From assembly GCA_902475545.1 (NCBI GenBank), contig CABRZP010000001.1, positions 146,950 to 210,949 of the forward strand: DNA of 64,000 nt, given 5' to 3'. The DNA comes from an uncultured bacterium. Its GTDB lineage: Bacteria > Cyanobacteriota > Vampirovibrionia > Gastranaerophilales > Gastranaerophilaceae. The position numbers and the translations under genes were made by a program. Positions 8,871 to 16,555 of the stretch are shown piece after piece (position 1 is the stretch's first letter; each line of letters opens with the position of its first letter). The notes under the pieces were generated by a model that was not told the origin of the DNA, did not search any database, and saw only the letters and a program-made list of their open reading frames with translations.

Positions 8871-11135
8871 GTGAAAGAGAGTTTTTTAGAAGCTAAAAAG
8901 GTTGTATCTTTTACACCTGTATCCGGACAAAAAGTTATATCAGGTGCAACTGTACCAAATGAATTGTCAAATAATAAAAATGATCAATTCCCTGTATCTG
9001 ATATTATGTTGGGACGTGTTTCTATTGTGAAAAAAGATGGTTCTAAGGAAAAGTATAATTTCCAAAAAATAGTAAAAGCAGTAAATAAATCAGCAAGCAG
9101 AGTGATGGTTACTCTTACAGATAAAGATTTAGCTACTCTTTCACTTTTAGTTCAGAAAAAAATAAAAGAATTAGAACAAAATGAAGTGTCTATTCCACAA
9201 ATGCATGATGTTGTTGAAAGTTCTTTAGAAGTTCTAAATCCTAAGATTGCCAAAAGTTATAGAGATTACAGAAACTATAAAAAAGATTTTGTAAGCATGC
9301 TTGATAAAGTTTATCAAGAAAGCCAAAAGATTATGTATATCGGAGATAAAGAGAATTCAAATGCAGATTCAGCACTTGTTTCGACAAAACGTTCTCTTAT
9401 CTTTAATCAGTTAAATAAAGAATTGTATAAAAAATTCTTTTTGAATGTTGAAGAAATTCAAGCAATAAATGAAGGTTACATTTATATTCATGACATGTCA
9501 GCCAGACGAGATACAATGAACTGCTGTTTATTTGATGTTTCATCAGTTCTTAAAGGCGGTTTTGAAATGGGTAACCTTTGGTATAATGAACCAAAATCTT
9601 TAGATGTAGCATTTGATGTTATCGGAGATATCACAATGGCTGCTGCAAGTCAGCAATACGGCGGTTTTACATTGCCTGAAGTTGATAAAGTTCTTGCTCC
9701 TTATGCCCAAAAGACTTATGAAGCTAATTATCAAAAATATTTGGAAATGGGTGTAAGTCCTGAAAATGCTGATATCCAAGCTACAAAAGATGTCGAAAAG
9801 GATTTCCATGACGGATTTCAAGGTTGGGAATATAAATTTAATACAGTCGCTTCCAGCCGCGGTGATTATCCGTTTATTACAGTAACTATGGGATTAGGTC
9901 AAGGTAAATTCGAAAGAATGGCTTCTATCATTATGTTAGATGTTAGAAGAGAAGGTCAAGGTAAAAAAGGTCAGAAAAAACCTGTTTTATTCCCTAAAAT
10001 AGTACTACTTTTCGACAAAAACTTGCATGCTGAAAATAAACCGCTTGAAGATGTTTATGAAGCAGCTATTAAATGTTCTCAAAAAGCAATGTATCCGGAT
10101 TGGCTGTCATTAACCGGTGAAGGTTATGTTGCAAGTATGTATAAAAAATACGGAAAAGTTATTTCACCAATGGGATGCAGAGCGTTTCTTTCTCCTTGGT
10201 ATGAACGAGGCGGAATGAAACCGGCTGATGAAAATGATACTCCTGTATTTGTTGGTAGATTTAATATCGGAGCGATTAGTCTTCACCTTCCGATGATTTA
10301 TGCTAAAGCAAAGAAAGAAAATAAAGATTTTTATGAAGTTCTTGATTATTATATGGAAATGATTAGACAACTTCATATCAGAACGTATGATTATCTTGGA
10401 GAACTAAAAGCTTCTACTAATCCTCTTGCTTATTGTGAAGGCGGATTTTATGGCGGGCATTTAGGTATTCATGACAAAATTAAGCCGTTATTGAAAACTG
10501 CAACCGCATCATTTGGTATAACTGCGTTGAATGAATTACAAGAAATATACAATGGTAAATCCCTTGCGGAAGATGGTCAATTTGCGTTGGAAGTAATGGA
10601 ATATATTAATAAAAAAGTAGAAGAATATAAAGAAGCAGATGGAAATCTTTATGCTATATATGGTACTCCGGCTGAAAATCTTTGTGGTTTGCAGGTAAAA
10701 CAATTCAGGAAAAAATTTGGAATTGTAAAGGATGTGTCTGACAGAGGTTATGTTTCAAACAGCTTCCACTGTCATGTTTCAGAAAAACTTTCTCCAATTA
10801 AAAAACAAGATTTGGAAAAACGTTTCTGGAATTTATTGAATGGCGGAAAAATTCAATATGTGAAATATCCTGTTTCATATAATACTAAGGCTGTAAAAAC
10901 ACTTGTAAACAGGGCAATGGATTTAGGTTTTTATGAAGGTGTTAATTTAGCTCTTTCATATTGTGATGATTGCGGGCATCAGGAATTAGATATGGATGTT
11001 TGTCCAAAATGCGGCAGCAAGAATCTTACAAAAATTGATCGTATGAACGGTTATCTTTCTTATTCTAGAGTCAAAGGCGATACCAGATTAAATAAAGCTA
11101 AGATGGAAGAAATTAAAGATAGAGTGAGTATGTAG
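8871..11135 (+). CDS. nrdD: Anaerobic (class III) ribonucleoside-triphosphate reductase
   Basis: 754 residues. An N-terminal ATP-cone (about 45-130: GRVSIVKKDGSKEKYNFQKI) precedes the NRDD catalytic barrel. Near the end come the zinc site CDDC...CPKC (Cys698, 701, 711, 714) and the glycyl-radical loop RMNGYL with Gly727. It reduces ribonucleotides to deoxyribonucleotides without oxygen, using formate as reductant in the best-studied members. The GTG at 8871 is chosen because GAGGAGGT lies five bases upstream; an in-frame TTG at 8829 falls inside the leader RNA. nrdG follows two bases after the stop. Expression is probably set by the upstream riboswitch. Confidence 0.95.
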   Translation: MKESFLEAKKVVSFTPVSGQKVISGATVPNELSNNKNDQFPVSDIMLGRVSIVKKDGSKEKYNFQKIVKAVNKSASRVMVTLTDKDLATLSLLVQKKIKELEQNEVSIPQMHDVVESSLEVLNPKIAKSYRDYRNYKKDFVSMLDKVYQESQKIMYIGDKENSNADSALVSTKRSLIFNQLNKELYKKFFLNVEEIQAINEGYIYIHDMSARRDTMNCCLFDVSSVLKGGFEMGNLWYNEPKSLDVAFDVIGDITMAAASQQYGGFTLPEVDKVLAPYAQKTYEANYQKYLEMGVSPENADIQATKDVEKDFHDGFQGWEYKFNTVASSRGDYPFITVTMGLGQGKFERMASIIMLDVRREGQGKKGQKKPVLFPKIVLLFDKNLHAENKPLEDVYEAAIKCSQKAMYPDWLSLTGEGYVASMYKKYGKVISPMGCRAFLSPWYERGGMKPADENDTPVFVGRFNIGAISLHLPMIYAKAKKENKDFYEVLDYYMEMIRQLHIRTYDYLGELKASTNPLAYCEGGFYGGHLGIHDKIKPLLKTATASFGITALNELQEIYNGKSLAEDGQFALEVMEYINKKVEEYKEADGNLYAIYGTPAENLCGLQVKQFRKKFGIVKDVSDRGYVSNSFHCHVSEKLSPIKKQDLEKRFWNLLNGGKIQYVKYPVSYNTKAVKTLVNRAMDLGFYEGVNLALSYCDDCGHQELDMDVCPKCGSKNLTKIDRMNGYLSYSRVKGDTRLNKAKMEEIKDRVSM

Positions 11136-11137
11136 CC

Positions 11138-11623
11138 ATGAGATACCATAATATTACAAAGGATGACATGCTTAACGGCGAAGGTCTTAGAGTTGTTTTA
11201 TGGGTTGCCGGATGTACTCATAAATGTAAAAACTGCCAAAATCCTGAAACTTGGGATATTAATGGTGGAATACCTTTTGATTCAGCAGCTAAGGAAGAAC
11301 TTTTTGAGGCTTTGAACAAGGATTATATTTCAGGTATAACCTTTAGCGGTGGAGATCCTCTTCATCCTCAGCATAGAGATGAAGTTTTTGAACTGGCAAA
11401 AGAAATCAAATCAAAATTCCCGGCTAAAACTGTTTGGCTTTATACAGGGTTTCTTTGGGAAGATTTTGAGAATAATCCAAATTTACAATATATTGATGTC
11501 TTTGTAGATGGTGAATTTATGGAGAATTTGAAAGATGTAAATTTACCATGGGTTGGCAGTTCAAATCAAAGAATAATTGATGTTAAAAAGACTCTAAAAG
11601 AAAAATCATTGTGTTTAGTTTAA
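11138..11623 (+). CDS. nrdG: Anaerobic ribonucleotide reductase activating enzyme (radical SAM)
   Basis: 161 residues. The radical-SAM motif CTHKCKNC near residue 26 binds the [4Fe-4S] cluster that cleaves S-adenosylmethionine, and the GGDP motif (TFSGGDPLHPQ) follows. It generates the glycyl radical on NrdD. The length is normal for NrdG. The gene starts two bases after the nrdD stop, so the two are co-transcribed. A strong terminator lies 13 bases beyond the stop. Confidence 0.95.
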   Translation: MRYHNITKDDMLNGEGLRVVLWVAGCTHKCKNCQNPETWDINGGIPFDSAAKEELFEALNKDYISGITFSGGDPLHPQHRDEVFELAKEIKSKFPAKTVWLYTGFLWEDFENNPNLQYIDVFVDGEFMENLKDVNLPWVGSSNQRIIDVKKTLKEKSLCLV

Positions 11624-11635
11624 TTTTATTATAAA

Positions 11636-11662
11636 AAATACCGAACTTTTTGTTCGGTATTT
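11636..11662. terminator. Bidirectional terminator after nrdG
   Basis: An 11-bp stem AAATACCGAAC/GTTCGGTATTT with a five-T loop lies between convergent nrdG and the transporter gene. A- and T-rich flanks fit termination from both sides. Confidence 0.85.
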
Positions 11663-11690
11663 GTGTGTGGTATGTATATTTATAAGTCAA

Positions 11691-13010
11691 TTAATGTAAA
11701 AATCTTAGATAAAGATAAACAGTGCTTATTATAAGTGATATTGTAACAACCATTACACCGTATTTCATAAATCTTAAAAATGCGATAGGATGTCCTTCTT
11801 TATTTGCATTTTCAGAAACGATAACGTTTGCGGCAGCTCCGATGATTGTCAAGTTACCACCCAAACATGCTCCTAGTGACAATGCCCACCATAGTGGATA
11901 AGTATAATCACTGCCCAGTGTCTTTTGTATTTCTACAAGCATTGGTGACATTGTTGCGGTATATGGAATATTATCGATAATTCCTGAAATTATTCCTGAT
12001 GCCCATAGTATTATCATCGATGTTGCTGTTTGGCTTCCTTGTGTTATCTGAATTATCCATTCAGCCATTAATTTAATACCGCCTGAGGCTTCCACTCCGC
12101 CAATAATAATGAATAACCCAATAAAGAAAAATATAGTATTCCATTCAACATCGTGTAATATTTCGTTTGGTTTTTCAAATATCAATAAAAATGCTGCACC
12201 AAGCATAGCTACGACACATGTTTCTATATGTATGACATCATGAAGCATAAATCCTAAGATAACCAGCCCCAGAGTGATTGTTGAGCGTATCATTAAGTTT
12301 TTATTCGTTATGGTATGGGTATTGTCAATTGCTACAACCTCTTTCATCTTTTCTTCATCAGCATGAAGTTTTTTCCTGAAAATAAATGATAAAAGTCCTA
12401 CAACTACTAATAAAATTACAAGAATAACCGGAGATAATTCTTTTATGAAATCCATAAAAGAAAGATTTCCTGCACTGCCAATAATAATATTTGGCGGGTC
12501 TCCAATAAGTGTTGCTGTACCACCGATATTTGATGCAAATATTTCTGTCAGTAAGAATGGAATAGGATCTACATCAAGTTTTTTAGCAATAGCAAAAGTT
12601 ATAGGCATAATTAAGATAACAGTGGTAACATTGTCAAGAAAGGCACTTGTTACAGCGGTAAAAAGTCCAAGTGCAAATAAAACTTTAATAGGATGGCCTT
12701 TTGTGAATTTTAATAATTCGTTGGCTATCCAGTTAAAAACTCCGCTTCTTGTTGTAATTGATACAATTATCATCATTGAAACAAGTAAAAATATTACATT
12801 AAAATCTATGAAGTTAATGAAATAATGTGGATCAATAACACCGTTAGATATTTTAGTTTGACTAACTAAACCTAAAATAATTGTAATTGCAGCACCTAAT
12901 AATGCAATTGTCATTTTAGGAATTTTTTCTGTTGCAATAAATATGTAAGCAATTAATAATAAGCCTGCTGAAATTACAACATTATGTGCTGAAATAAAAC
13001 TACTTAACAC
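11691..13010 (-). CDS. ArsB/NhaD-type ion transporter (SLC13-like permease)
   Basis: 439 residues with about 11-12 hydrophobic helices. The conserved family segments are FLDNVTTVILIMPIT and SNIGGTATLIGDPPN in the first half, and IPYTATMSPM plus GGNLTIIGAAANV in the second half, giving the inverted-repeat layout of the ion-transporter superfamily. ArsB/NhaD/P-protein relatives move Na+/H+, arsenite or organic anions; no ars genes are nearby, so Na+/H+ exchange is the better guess. Its start overlaps the end of the OadG-like gene by 11 bases, indicating translational coupling and a functional link to sodium. Confidence 0.85.
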   Translation of the reverse strand: MLSSFISAHNVVISAGLLLIAYIFIATEKIPKMTIALLGAAITIILGLVSQTKISNGVIDPHYFINFIDFNVIFLLVSMMIIVSITTRSGVFNWIANELLKFTKGHPIKVLFALGLFTAVTSAFLDNVTTVILIMPITFAIAKKLDVDPIPFLLTEIFASNIGGTATLIGDPPNIIIGSAGNLSFMDFIKELSPVILVILLVVVGLLSFIFRKKLHADEEKMKEVVAIDNTHTITNKNLMIRSTITLGLVILGFMLHDVIHIETCVVAMLGAAFLLIFEKPNEILHDVEWNTIFFFIGLFIIIGGVEASGGIKLMAEWIIQITQGSQTATSMIILWASGIISGIIDNIPYTATMSPMLVEIQKTLGSDYTYPLWWALSLGACLGGNLTIIGAAANVIVSENANKEGHPIAFLRFMKYGVMVVTISLIISTVYLYLRFLH

Positions 13011-13251
13011 TTTTTACTCCTTTCGCATAAGCACAGGCAATTGCAAGTGCTATTTCTGCTCCGTTGTCTATTGTTTTTTTCTTTGGCTGATACTTTTCTT
13101 CTTCTACTTGTTCAGGGAAGTATTTATTTATCATTTTAATAAATTTGGCAACTAAATTCATTGCCCAAATCATTATACAAATGAAAAAGTATACAAAACC
13201 CATACCGATTACCATAATAAAGCAACCGAGTTTTAATAATTCGATATTCAT
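13000..13251 (-). CDS. OadG-like sodium-pump decarboxylase gamma subunit
   Basis: 83 residues: one N-terminal membrane helix (GCFIMVIGMGFVYFFICIMIW), a charged linker, and the short C-terminal helix EIALAIACAYA typical of OadG/MmdD-like gamma subunits, which in oxaloacetate decarboxylases anchor the alpha subunit. The ATG has AGGAGAAA upstream. The biotin-dependent alpha and the beta membrane subunits are not adjacent. Instead the gene is fused by overlap to a sodium-type transporter. It may serve a decarboxylase encoded elsewhere, or be a small subunit of the transporter. The family call rests on short motifs. Confidence 0.55.
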   Translation of the reverse strand: MNIELLKLGCFIMVIGMGFVYFFICIMIWAMNLVAKFIKMINKYFPEQVEEEKYQPKKKTIDNGAEIALAIACAYAKGVKSVK

Positions 13252-13303
13252 TTTTTTCTCCTATTAAATTGTAACTTCTATTTAGTATTTAGAAATAGGA
13301 GAA

Positions 13304-13669
13304 TTAGGGGGCTCTGGTGCAAATCTCATTTTTAAGATAGGAAGATATTTTATGAGAATTGCTGATAAATAGTTGATTATATTTTAAATTTAAAAATTGT
13401 TGTGTTAATTTATTCTGAAAATTAGATTTATAAATCGGACAATTCCCGGAAGAATCTTTATTTTCATTAAATGATATTATTTCGTAATTATGAGAATTAG
13501 ATGCAATGATAGAATTTTCAGAGTTATCGGTTACAAATTTTATTTCATCATTTGCAGATGAGATAATCTGAGAATGCATATTAACAGCTAAATTTGCTCC
13601 GCAAGAGTTTAGCCCCGGGATAATAAAAAAGCTCAAAAATATAAGAAATAATTTTAATAAATTTTTCAC
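13304..13669 (-). CDS. Small putative lipoprotein of unknown function
   Basis: 121 residues. A hydrophobic leader ends in LNSC-G, a plausible lipobox, so the mature protein would be lipid-anchored at Cys23. The rest is Asn/Ser-rich with no recognised domain. It starts with GTG and has no ribosome-binding site; TAAAAT lies six bases upstream of the GTG, like the leaderless starts elsewhere in this window. It stands alone between the OadG-like gene and the tRNA-Leu region. It could be a decayed gene. Confidence 0.5.
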   Translation of the reverse strand: MKNLLKLFLIFLSFFIIPGLNSCGANLAVNMHSQIISSANDEIKFVTDNSENSIIASNSHNYEIISFNENKDSSGNCPIYKSNFQNKLTQQFLNLKYNQLFISNSHKISSYLKNEICTRAP

Positions 13670-13737
13670 ATAGTTATTTTATCATGAATAAAACTTAGCG
13701 TAGGTTCAATATTTTGTGTTTGTAATATAATATCTGT

Positions 13738-13880
13738 ATAGATGTCGTGATTCTATACCATAGGTCGAAGTGGCACTCTGCCGAGGCTAATATGACTAAA
13801 TGTCATATTAGCAGAGAGGGTTCTCCTAGAGAGAACATCCGCCGCGGAGACAGACGAAAATTGATAATTGAATAAAAATG
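13738..13880 (+). ncRNA. Unassigned structured RNA element upstream of tRNA-Leu
   Basis: A -10-like TATAAT at 13726-13731 precedes a stretch far more GC-rich and structured than its surroundings. It contains a long hairpin (CTAATATGAC/GTCATATTAG with outer CTCTG/CAGAG), then GTTCTC/GAGAAC, then CCGCCGCGG. No open frame of note crosses it. The segment ATAGGTCGAAGTGGC-like at about 13758-13773 repeats the first bases of the tRNA-Leu at 13885-13899. It may be a tRNA leader, a small RNA, or the remains of a second tRNA. I do not recognise an RNA family. Confidence 0.45.
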
Positions 13881-13888
13881 TACTATAG

Positions 13889-13970
13889 GTCGAAGTGGCG
13901 GAATTGGTAGACGCGCACGATTCAGGTTCGTGTGGTTTATGCCTTGAGGGTTCGACCCCCTTCTTCGACA
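13889..13970 (+). tRNA. tRNA-Leu (anticodon CAG)
   Basis: The acceptor stem GTCGAAG (13889-13895) pairs perfectly with CTTCGAC (13963-13969), with A as discriminator. The anticodon arm is CACGA-TTCAGGT-TCGTG, giving anticodon CAG. A long class II variable arm and the T-arm GAGGGTTCGACCCCC are present. The 3' CCA is not encoded. A perfect palindromic terminator follows at 13974. Confidence 0.95.
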
Positions 13971-13973
13971 AAT

Positions 13974-14001
13974 AAAAAGAGAGGTTTTAACCTCTCTTTT
14001 T
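13974..14001. terminator. Perfect palindromic bidirectional terminator
   Basis: The stem AAAAAGAGAGGTT (13974-13986) pairs with its exact complement (13989-14001) around two T bases. It ends tRNA-Leu transcription on the plus strand and the 14003-14410 gene on the minus strand. Confidence 0.85.
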
Positions 14002-14002
14002 A

Positions 14003-14410
14003 CTATTTTATATTCTCAATAAATTTTTCAATCTTTTGAACACCTTTACTGCAAATAGTTTTTATTGTTGTAATTAAGTTGCCATCCGGATATAAATCTT
14101 GTTGATATCTTTCAACAATCCCGTTAGGACTATAACGATTGAAGGTTCTACGTTCAATTTTATCTCTAGAACCTGTGATATTAACATGACGTTTTTTATA
14201 CATATCCAAGTTTGATAAATCTAATGTTTCACCAATTTTTCCTTTTAGCCAAATACCATCTTTAGGAATAACTGTGGCTTTGTGTGTATAAGCGGATAGA
14301 ACCCTTTCACTTTCTCGTTCAACACGAGCCATTGAAGGTTGCCAGAAACCGAATGTAGGATTGCTTTTTGGGTTTGAGTAAGTATTACAAGATACATCAT
14401 AAATACGCAT
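14003..14410 (-). CDS. Unknown protein with N-terminal F-x-G motif
   Basis: 135 residues, no signal peptide or membrane segment, no recognised domain. The start has GGAG in the sequence AAAGGAGAAAATTATG. The N-terminus (MRIYDVSC...SNPTFGFW) matches a pattern seen in five other genes of this window: Met-Lys/Arg/Gln-Ile at the start, then Asn/Pro-rich residues and Phe-x-Gly/Ala/Ser. The body contains Tyr- and Arg-rich beta-type segments (RRTFNRYSPNGIVERYQQD). Its own terminator follows the stop directly, so it is monocistronic. Confidence 0.7.
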   Translation of the reverse strand: MRIYDVSCNTYSNPKSNPTFGFWQPSMARVERESERVLSAYTHKATVIPKDGIWLKGKIGETLDLSNLDMYKKRHVNITGSRDKIERRTFNRYSPNGIVERYQQDLYPDGNLITTIKTICSKGVQKIEKFIENIK

Positions 14411-14622
14411 AATTTTCTCCTTTCACGTATTAACTACACTGTAAATAAACAACACAAAACATCTAAGAATAATCTTAGTGACTAAATCGTCTAAATCGTT
14501 TCGTGTAATAGTGCATGTATCTTTCCTTTTTGTTGCTATGATTGTAGTAAACTCAAAATGGTTTGTCAAGATAGATATGTATAATTATTAAGTATATTTA
14601 AATTCTATTACCAGAATTTGTT

Positions 14623-14660
14623 AACTAAAAAAGAGACTCATTTGAGTCTCTTTTTTAGTT
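14623..14660. terminator. Strong palindromic terminator (18-bp stem)
   Basis: AACTAAAAAAGAGACTCA (14623-14640) pairs perfectly with 14643-14660 around a two-base loop. It overlaps the stop codon of the minus-strand gene at 14659 and is followed by T-rich sequence there. The 250 bases between it and the start at 14410 contain no gene, only A/T-rich promoter-like sequence. Confidence 0.85.
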
Positions 14661-14964
14661 ATGCTTTATGTTTTTCTTCTTCTTTTTTCTCTTTCATTTC
14701 TTGTTTTTTTTCGTCTATTTTTTCAGCAATTCGACCTTTAGTTTCGTGTGCTTTATCTTTTATTTTTTCAGCACCTTCTTTTATGTTTTCTTTTGTTTCG
14801 TCGAGTTTTTCTGCTACACGGTCTTTAAGTTCATGAGCTTTATCTTTTGCTTTTTCGGCATCTTTTTTTAGTTCTTCTTTAACTTCATGAGCTTTTGTTT
14901 TAGCTTTTTCAGCTGTTTCATCTATTTTTTCTTTCATTGTTTTTTTATCTTCTTCGTGTTTCAT
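14659..14964 (-). CDS. LEA-like amphipathic-helix repeat protein
   Basis: About 101 residues, almost only Lys, Glu, Ala, Asp and Met. They form degenerate 11-residue repeats (AEKAKDKAHELKDRVAEKLDE and relatives), as in group 3 LEA, YtxH-like and apolipoprotein-like helices. Such proteins protect membranes or proteins against desiccation or stress, or bind lipid; the role here is inferred only from composition. The start at 14964 is supported by AAAGGAG seven bases upstream; an in-frame ATG nine codons earlier lacks one. No signal peptide, so it is presumably cytoplasmic. Confidence 0.75.
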   Translation of the reverse strand: MKHEEDKKTMKEKIDETAEKAKTKAHEVKEELKKDAEKAKDKAHELKDRVAEKLDETKENIKEGAEKIKDKAHETKGRIAEKIDEKKQEMKEKKEEEKHKA

Positions 14965-15049
14965 ATGAACTCCTTTCATTATAGCTACCATATTTATTAT
15001 TTACTATAATTTGGAAAGTTATATGCGAAAAAAGTATAATATATCATTT

Positions 15050-16543
15050 TTACAATTCTATCAATTGGAAAGATGGATATTCTGAATTTTGCTTGTAATG
15101 CTGAGGAGCATTTTTTATGGCATTAAGAAGGACTTCATTGATTTTGACGGGTTGATTATTGTTTATAACATCAGTTTTTTCTGCTTCTTGAAGTGTAGTA
15201 AATCCTTGTCCTCCATCTGCAATATATGCATCAATTGCACATTTGATTTTTCTATCCGGTTGCAGTGATTGTCCATTTTTATCTAAGAGAGGTTCTCCAT
15301 TTATATAAATTTGTTTAACTTCAAATTTTTTAAGTATAGGATTATTTTTACCTTCAATTTTAAGATTATTAGAGCATTGTAAAAATTTGGCATTACTTGT
15401 TCCGTATCCATGAGATTTTAATGCGTTGTCAAAAACTGATTTCAAATCAGAAATTGATAGTTCTACAGATTTGATTGGGGTTTCTGCAATAATAGTTTTT
15501 TTGAAGTTATAGTTTGTTATAAATTTATCCGGCATATATGGAAGAGGTTTCATCAAAAATCCGGTTGAAAAAAACGCAATTTCGGAATTAGCAGTTTTTT
15601 TAATTTCATCAGCGAGAAAACTTCCAAGCGGACAAGGTTTTGAATATTGTTTTGTTAAATTTAATGTATATGGTGCAATGTTGTCCAGTATTTTTGATTC
15701 TTCTTCGTAAGGTTGAAGGCTTTCTTCAAATATTTTTGAAACAGGCAGATTGCGGCTTTTGATTTCTTCAATTTCATTTAATGACTTTATGTCTGTTTCG
15801 TTATGCAATGCCATTTTGTACATAGATTCACTGAATGCCTGAGGGTAATAGATATGTAATTCTTTATTAGCAGGGACAATATCATGTTCATGTCCGCCAA
15901 TTGTCAAATCTACATTGATACCGTTATTTTTGCAGGTTTTAACTATATCTTCACTTGAAGGCATAAAATCATGATTTAATATTACGACGTTATCCGGATG
16001 TTCATTTATTATTGCCTGATTAATTTCATTAATAACCTCATTTTGATTTTTTGCAGAAATTCCGAATTTTGCAGTATTAATGTTATTGATACAGAAACCT
16101 GTTACAAAAGTTCTGTCACCATCTCTTTCTATAATTGTGTAAGGTTTCAGCCAGGAAGGTCTTTGTCCTGAATTTTCAAAAATGTTAGCACATACTGTGT
16201 GTATGCCCTTTGTTGTGAATCGTTTTATTGTATTAATTAAAAAATCAAGATTTTCTTTATTGAATCCGAAATCGTTGTTACCTAGAGTGAAGACCATTTC
16301 CATATCAGGTTTTGCTTGTTTCATTGTAACATAGCTATCTGCTTCAATTTGTTTAGGATATATTCCCTTGAACATGTCACCGCAATTCAGAAATAATACG
16401 TTTTTATCTGACTTTGCATCTTTTAGAACATGTGATAGAAGGGCACATGTTTTTCTCGTATCTTGATGTGAATCTGTTAGTGCATATATTTTTGTAATTC
16501 CATTAAATGCGGGTGTATATTTTTGATTGTTATTATAAATCAT
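15050..16543 (-). CDS. 5'-nucleotidase / cyclic phosphodiesterase family metallophosphoesterase
   Basis: 497 residues. Metallophosphoesterase motifs appear in order: LTDSHQD (about 22-28), NCGDMFKG, TLGNNDFGF, ILNHD and GGHEHD. They are followed by a UshA-type C-terminal nucleotide-binding domain (PLGSFLADEIKK... YIADGGQGFTTL). Relatives are normally exported, but there is no signal peptide. Instead the protein begins MIYNNNQKYTPAFNG, the F-x-G-type N-terminus shared by several genes here. GGGA precedes the ATG. It follows the aminotransferase fusion gene by 12 bases, so the two are probably co-transcribed. Substrate unknown. Confidence 0.85.
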   Translation of the reverse strand: MIYNNNQKYTPAFNGITKIYALTDSHQDTRKTCALLSHVLKDAKSDKNVLFLNCGDMFKGIYPKQIEADSYVTMKQAKPDMEMVFTLGNNDFGFNKENLDFLINTIKRFTTKGIHTVCANIFENSGQRPSWLKPYTIIERDGDRTFVTGFCINNINTAKFGISAKNQNEVINEINQAIINEHPDNVVILNHDFMPSSEDIVKTCKNNGINVDLTIGGHEHDIVPANKELHIYYPQAFSESMYKMALHNETDIKSLNEIEEIKSRNLPVSKIFEESLQPYEEESKILDNIAPYTLNLTKQYSKPCPLGSFLADEIKKTANSEIAFFSTGFLMKPLPYMPDKFITNYNFKKTIIAETPIKSVELSISDLKSVFDNALKSHGYGTSNAKFLQCSNNLKIEGKNNPILKKFEVKQIYINGEPLLDKNGQSLQPDRKIKCAIDAYIADGGQGFTTLQEAEKTDVINNNQPVKINEVLLNAIKNAPQHYKQNSEYPSFQLIEL

Positions 16544-16555
16544 TGTAGTATTTCC

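Noticed and set aside
13889..13970. Group I intron in tRNA-Leu, as in many cyanobacteria
   Set aside because: The tRNA is uninterrupted and has anticodon CAG, not UAA; the upstream structured patch is too small for such an intron.
13753..13971. Minus-strand frame across tRNA-Leu and its upstream element
   Set aside because: It covers a tRNA and strong hairpins; the composition reflects RNA structure, not coding.
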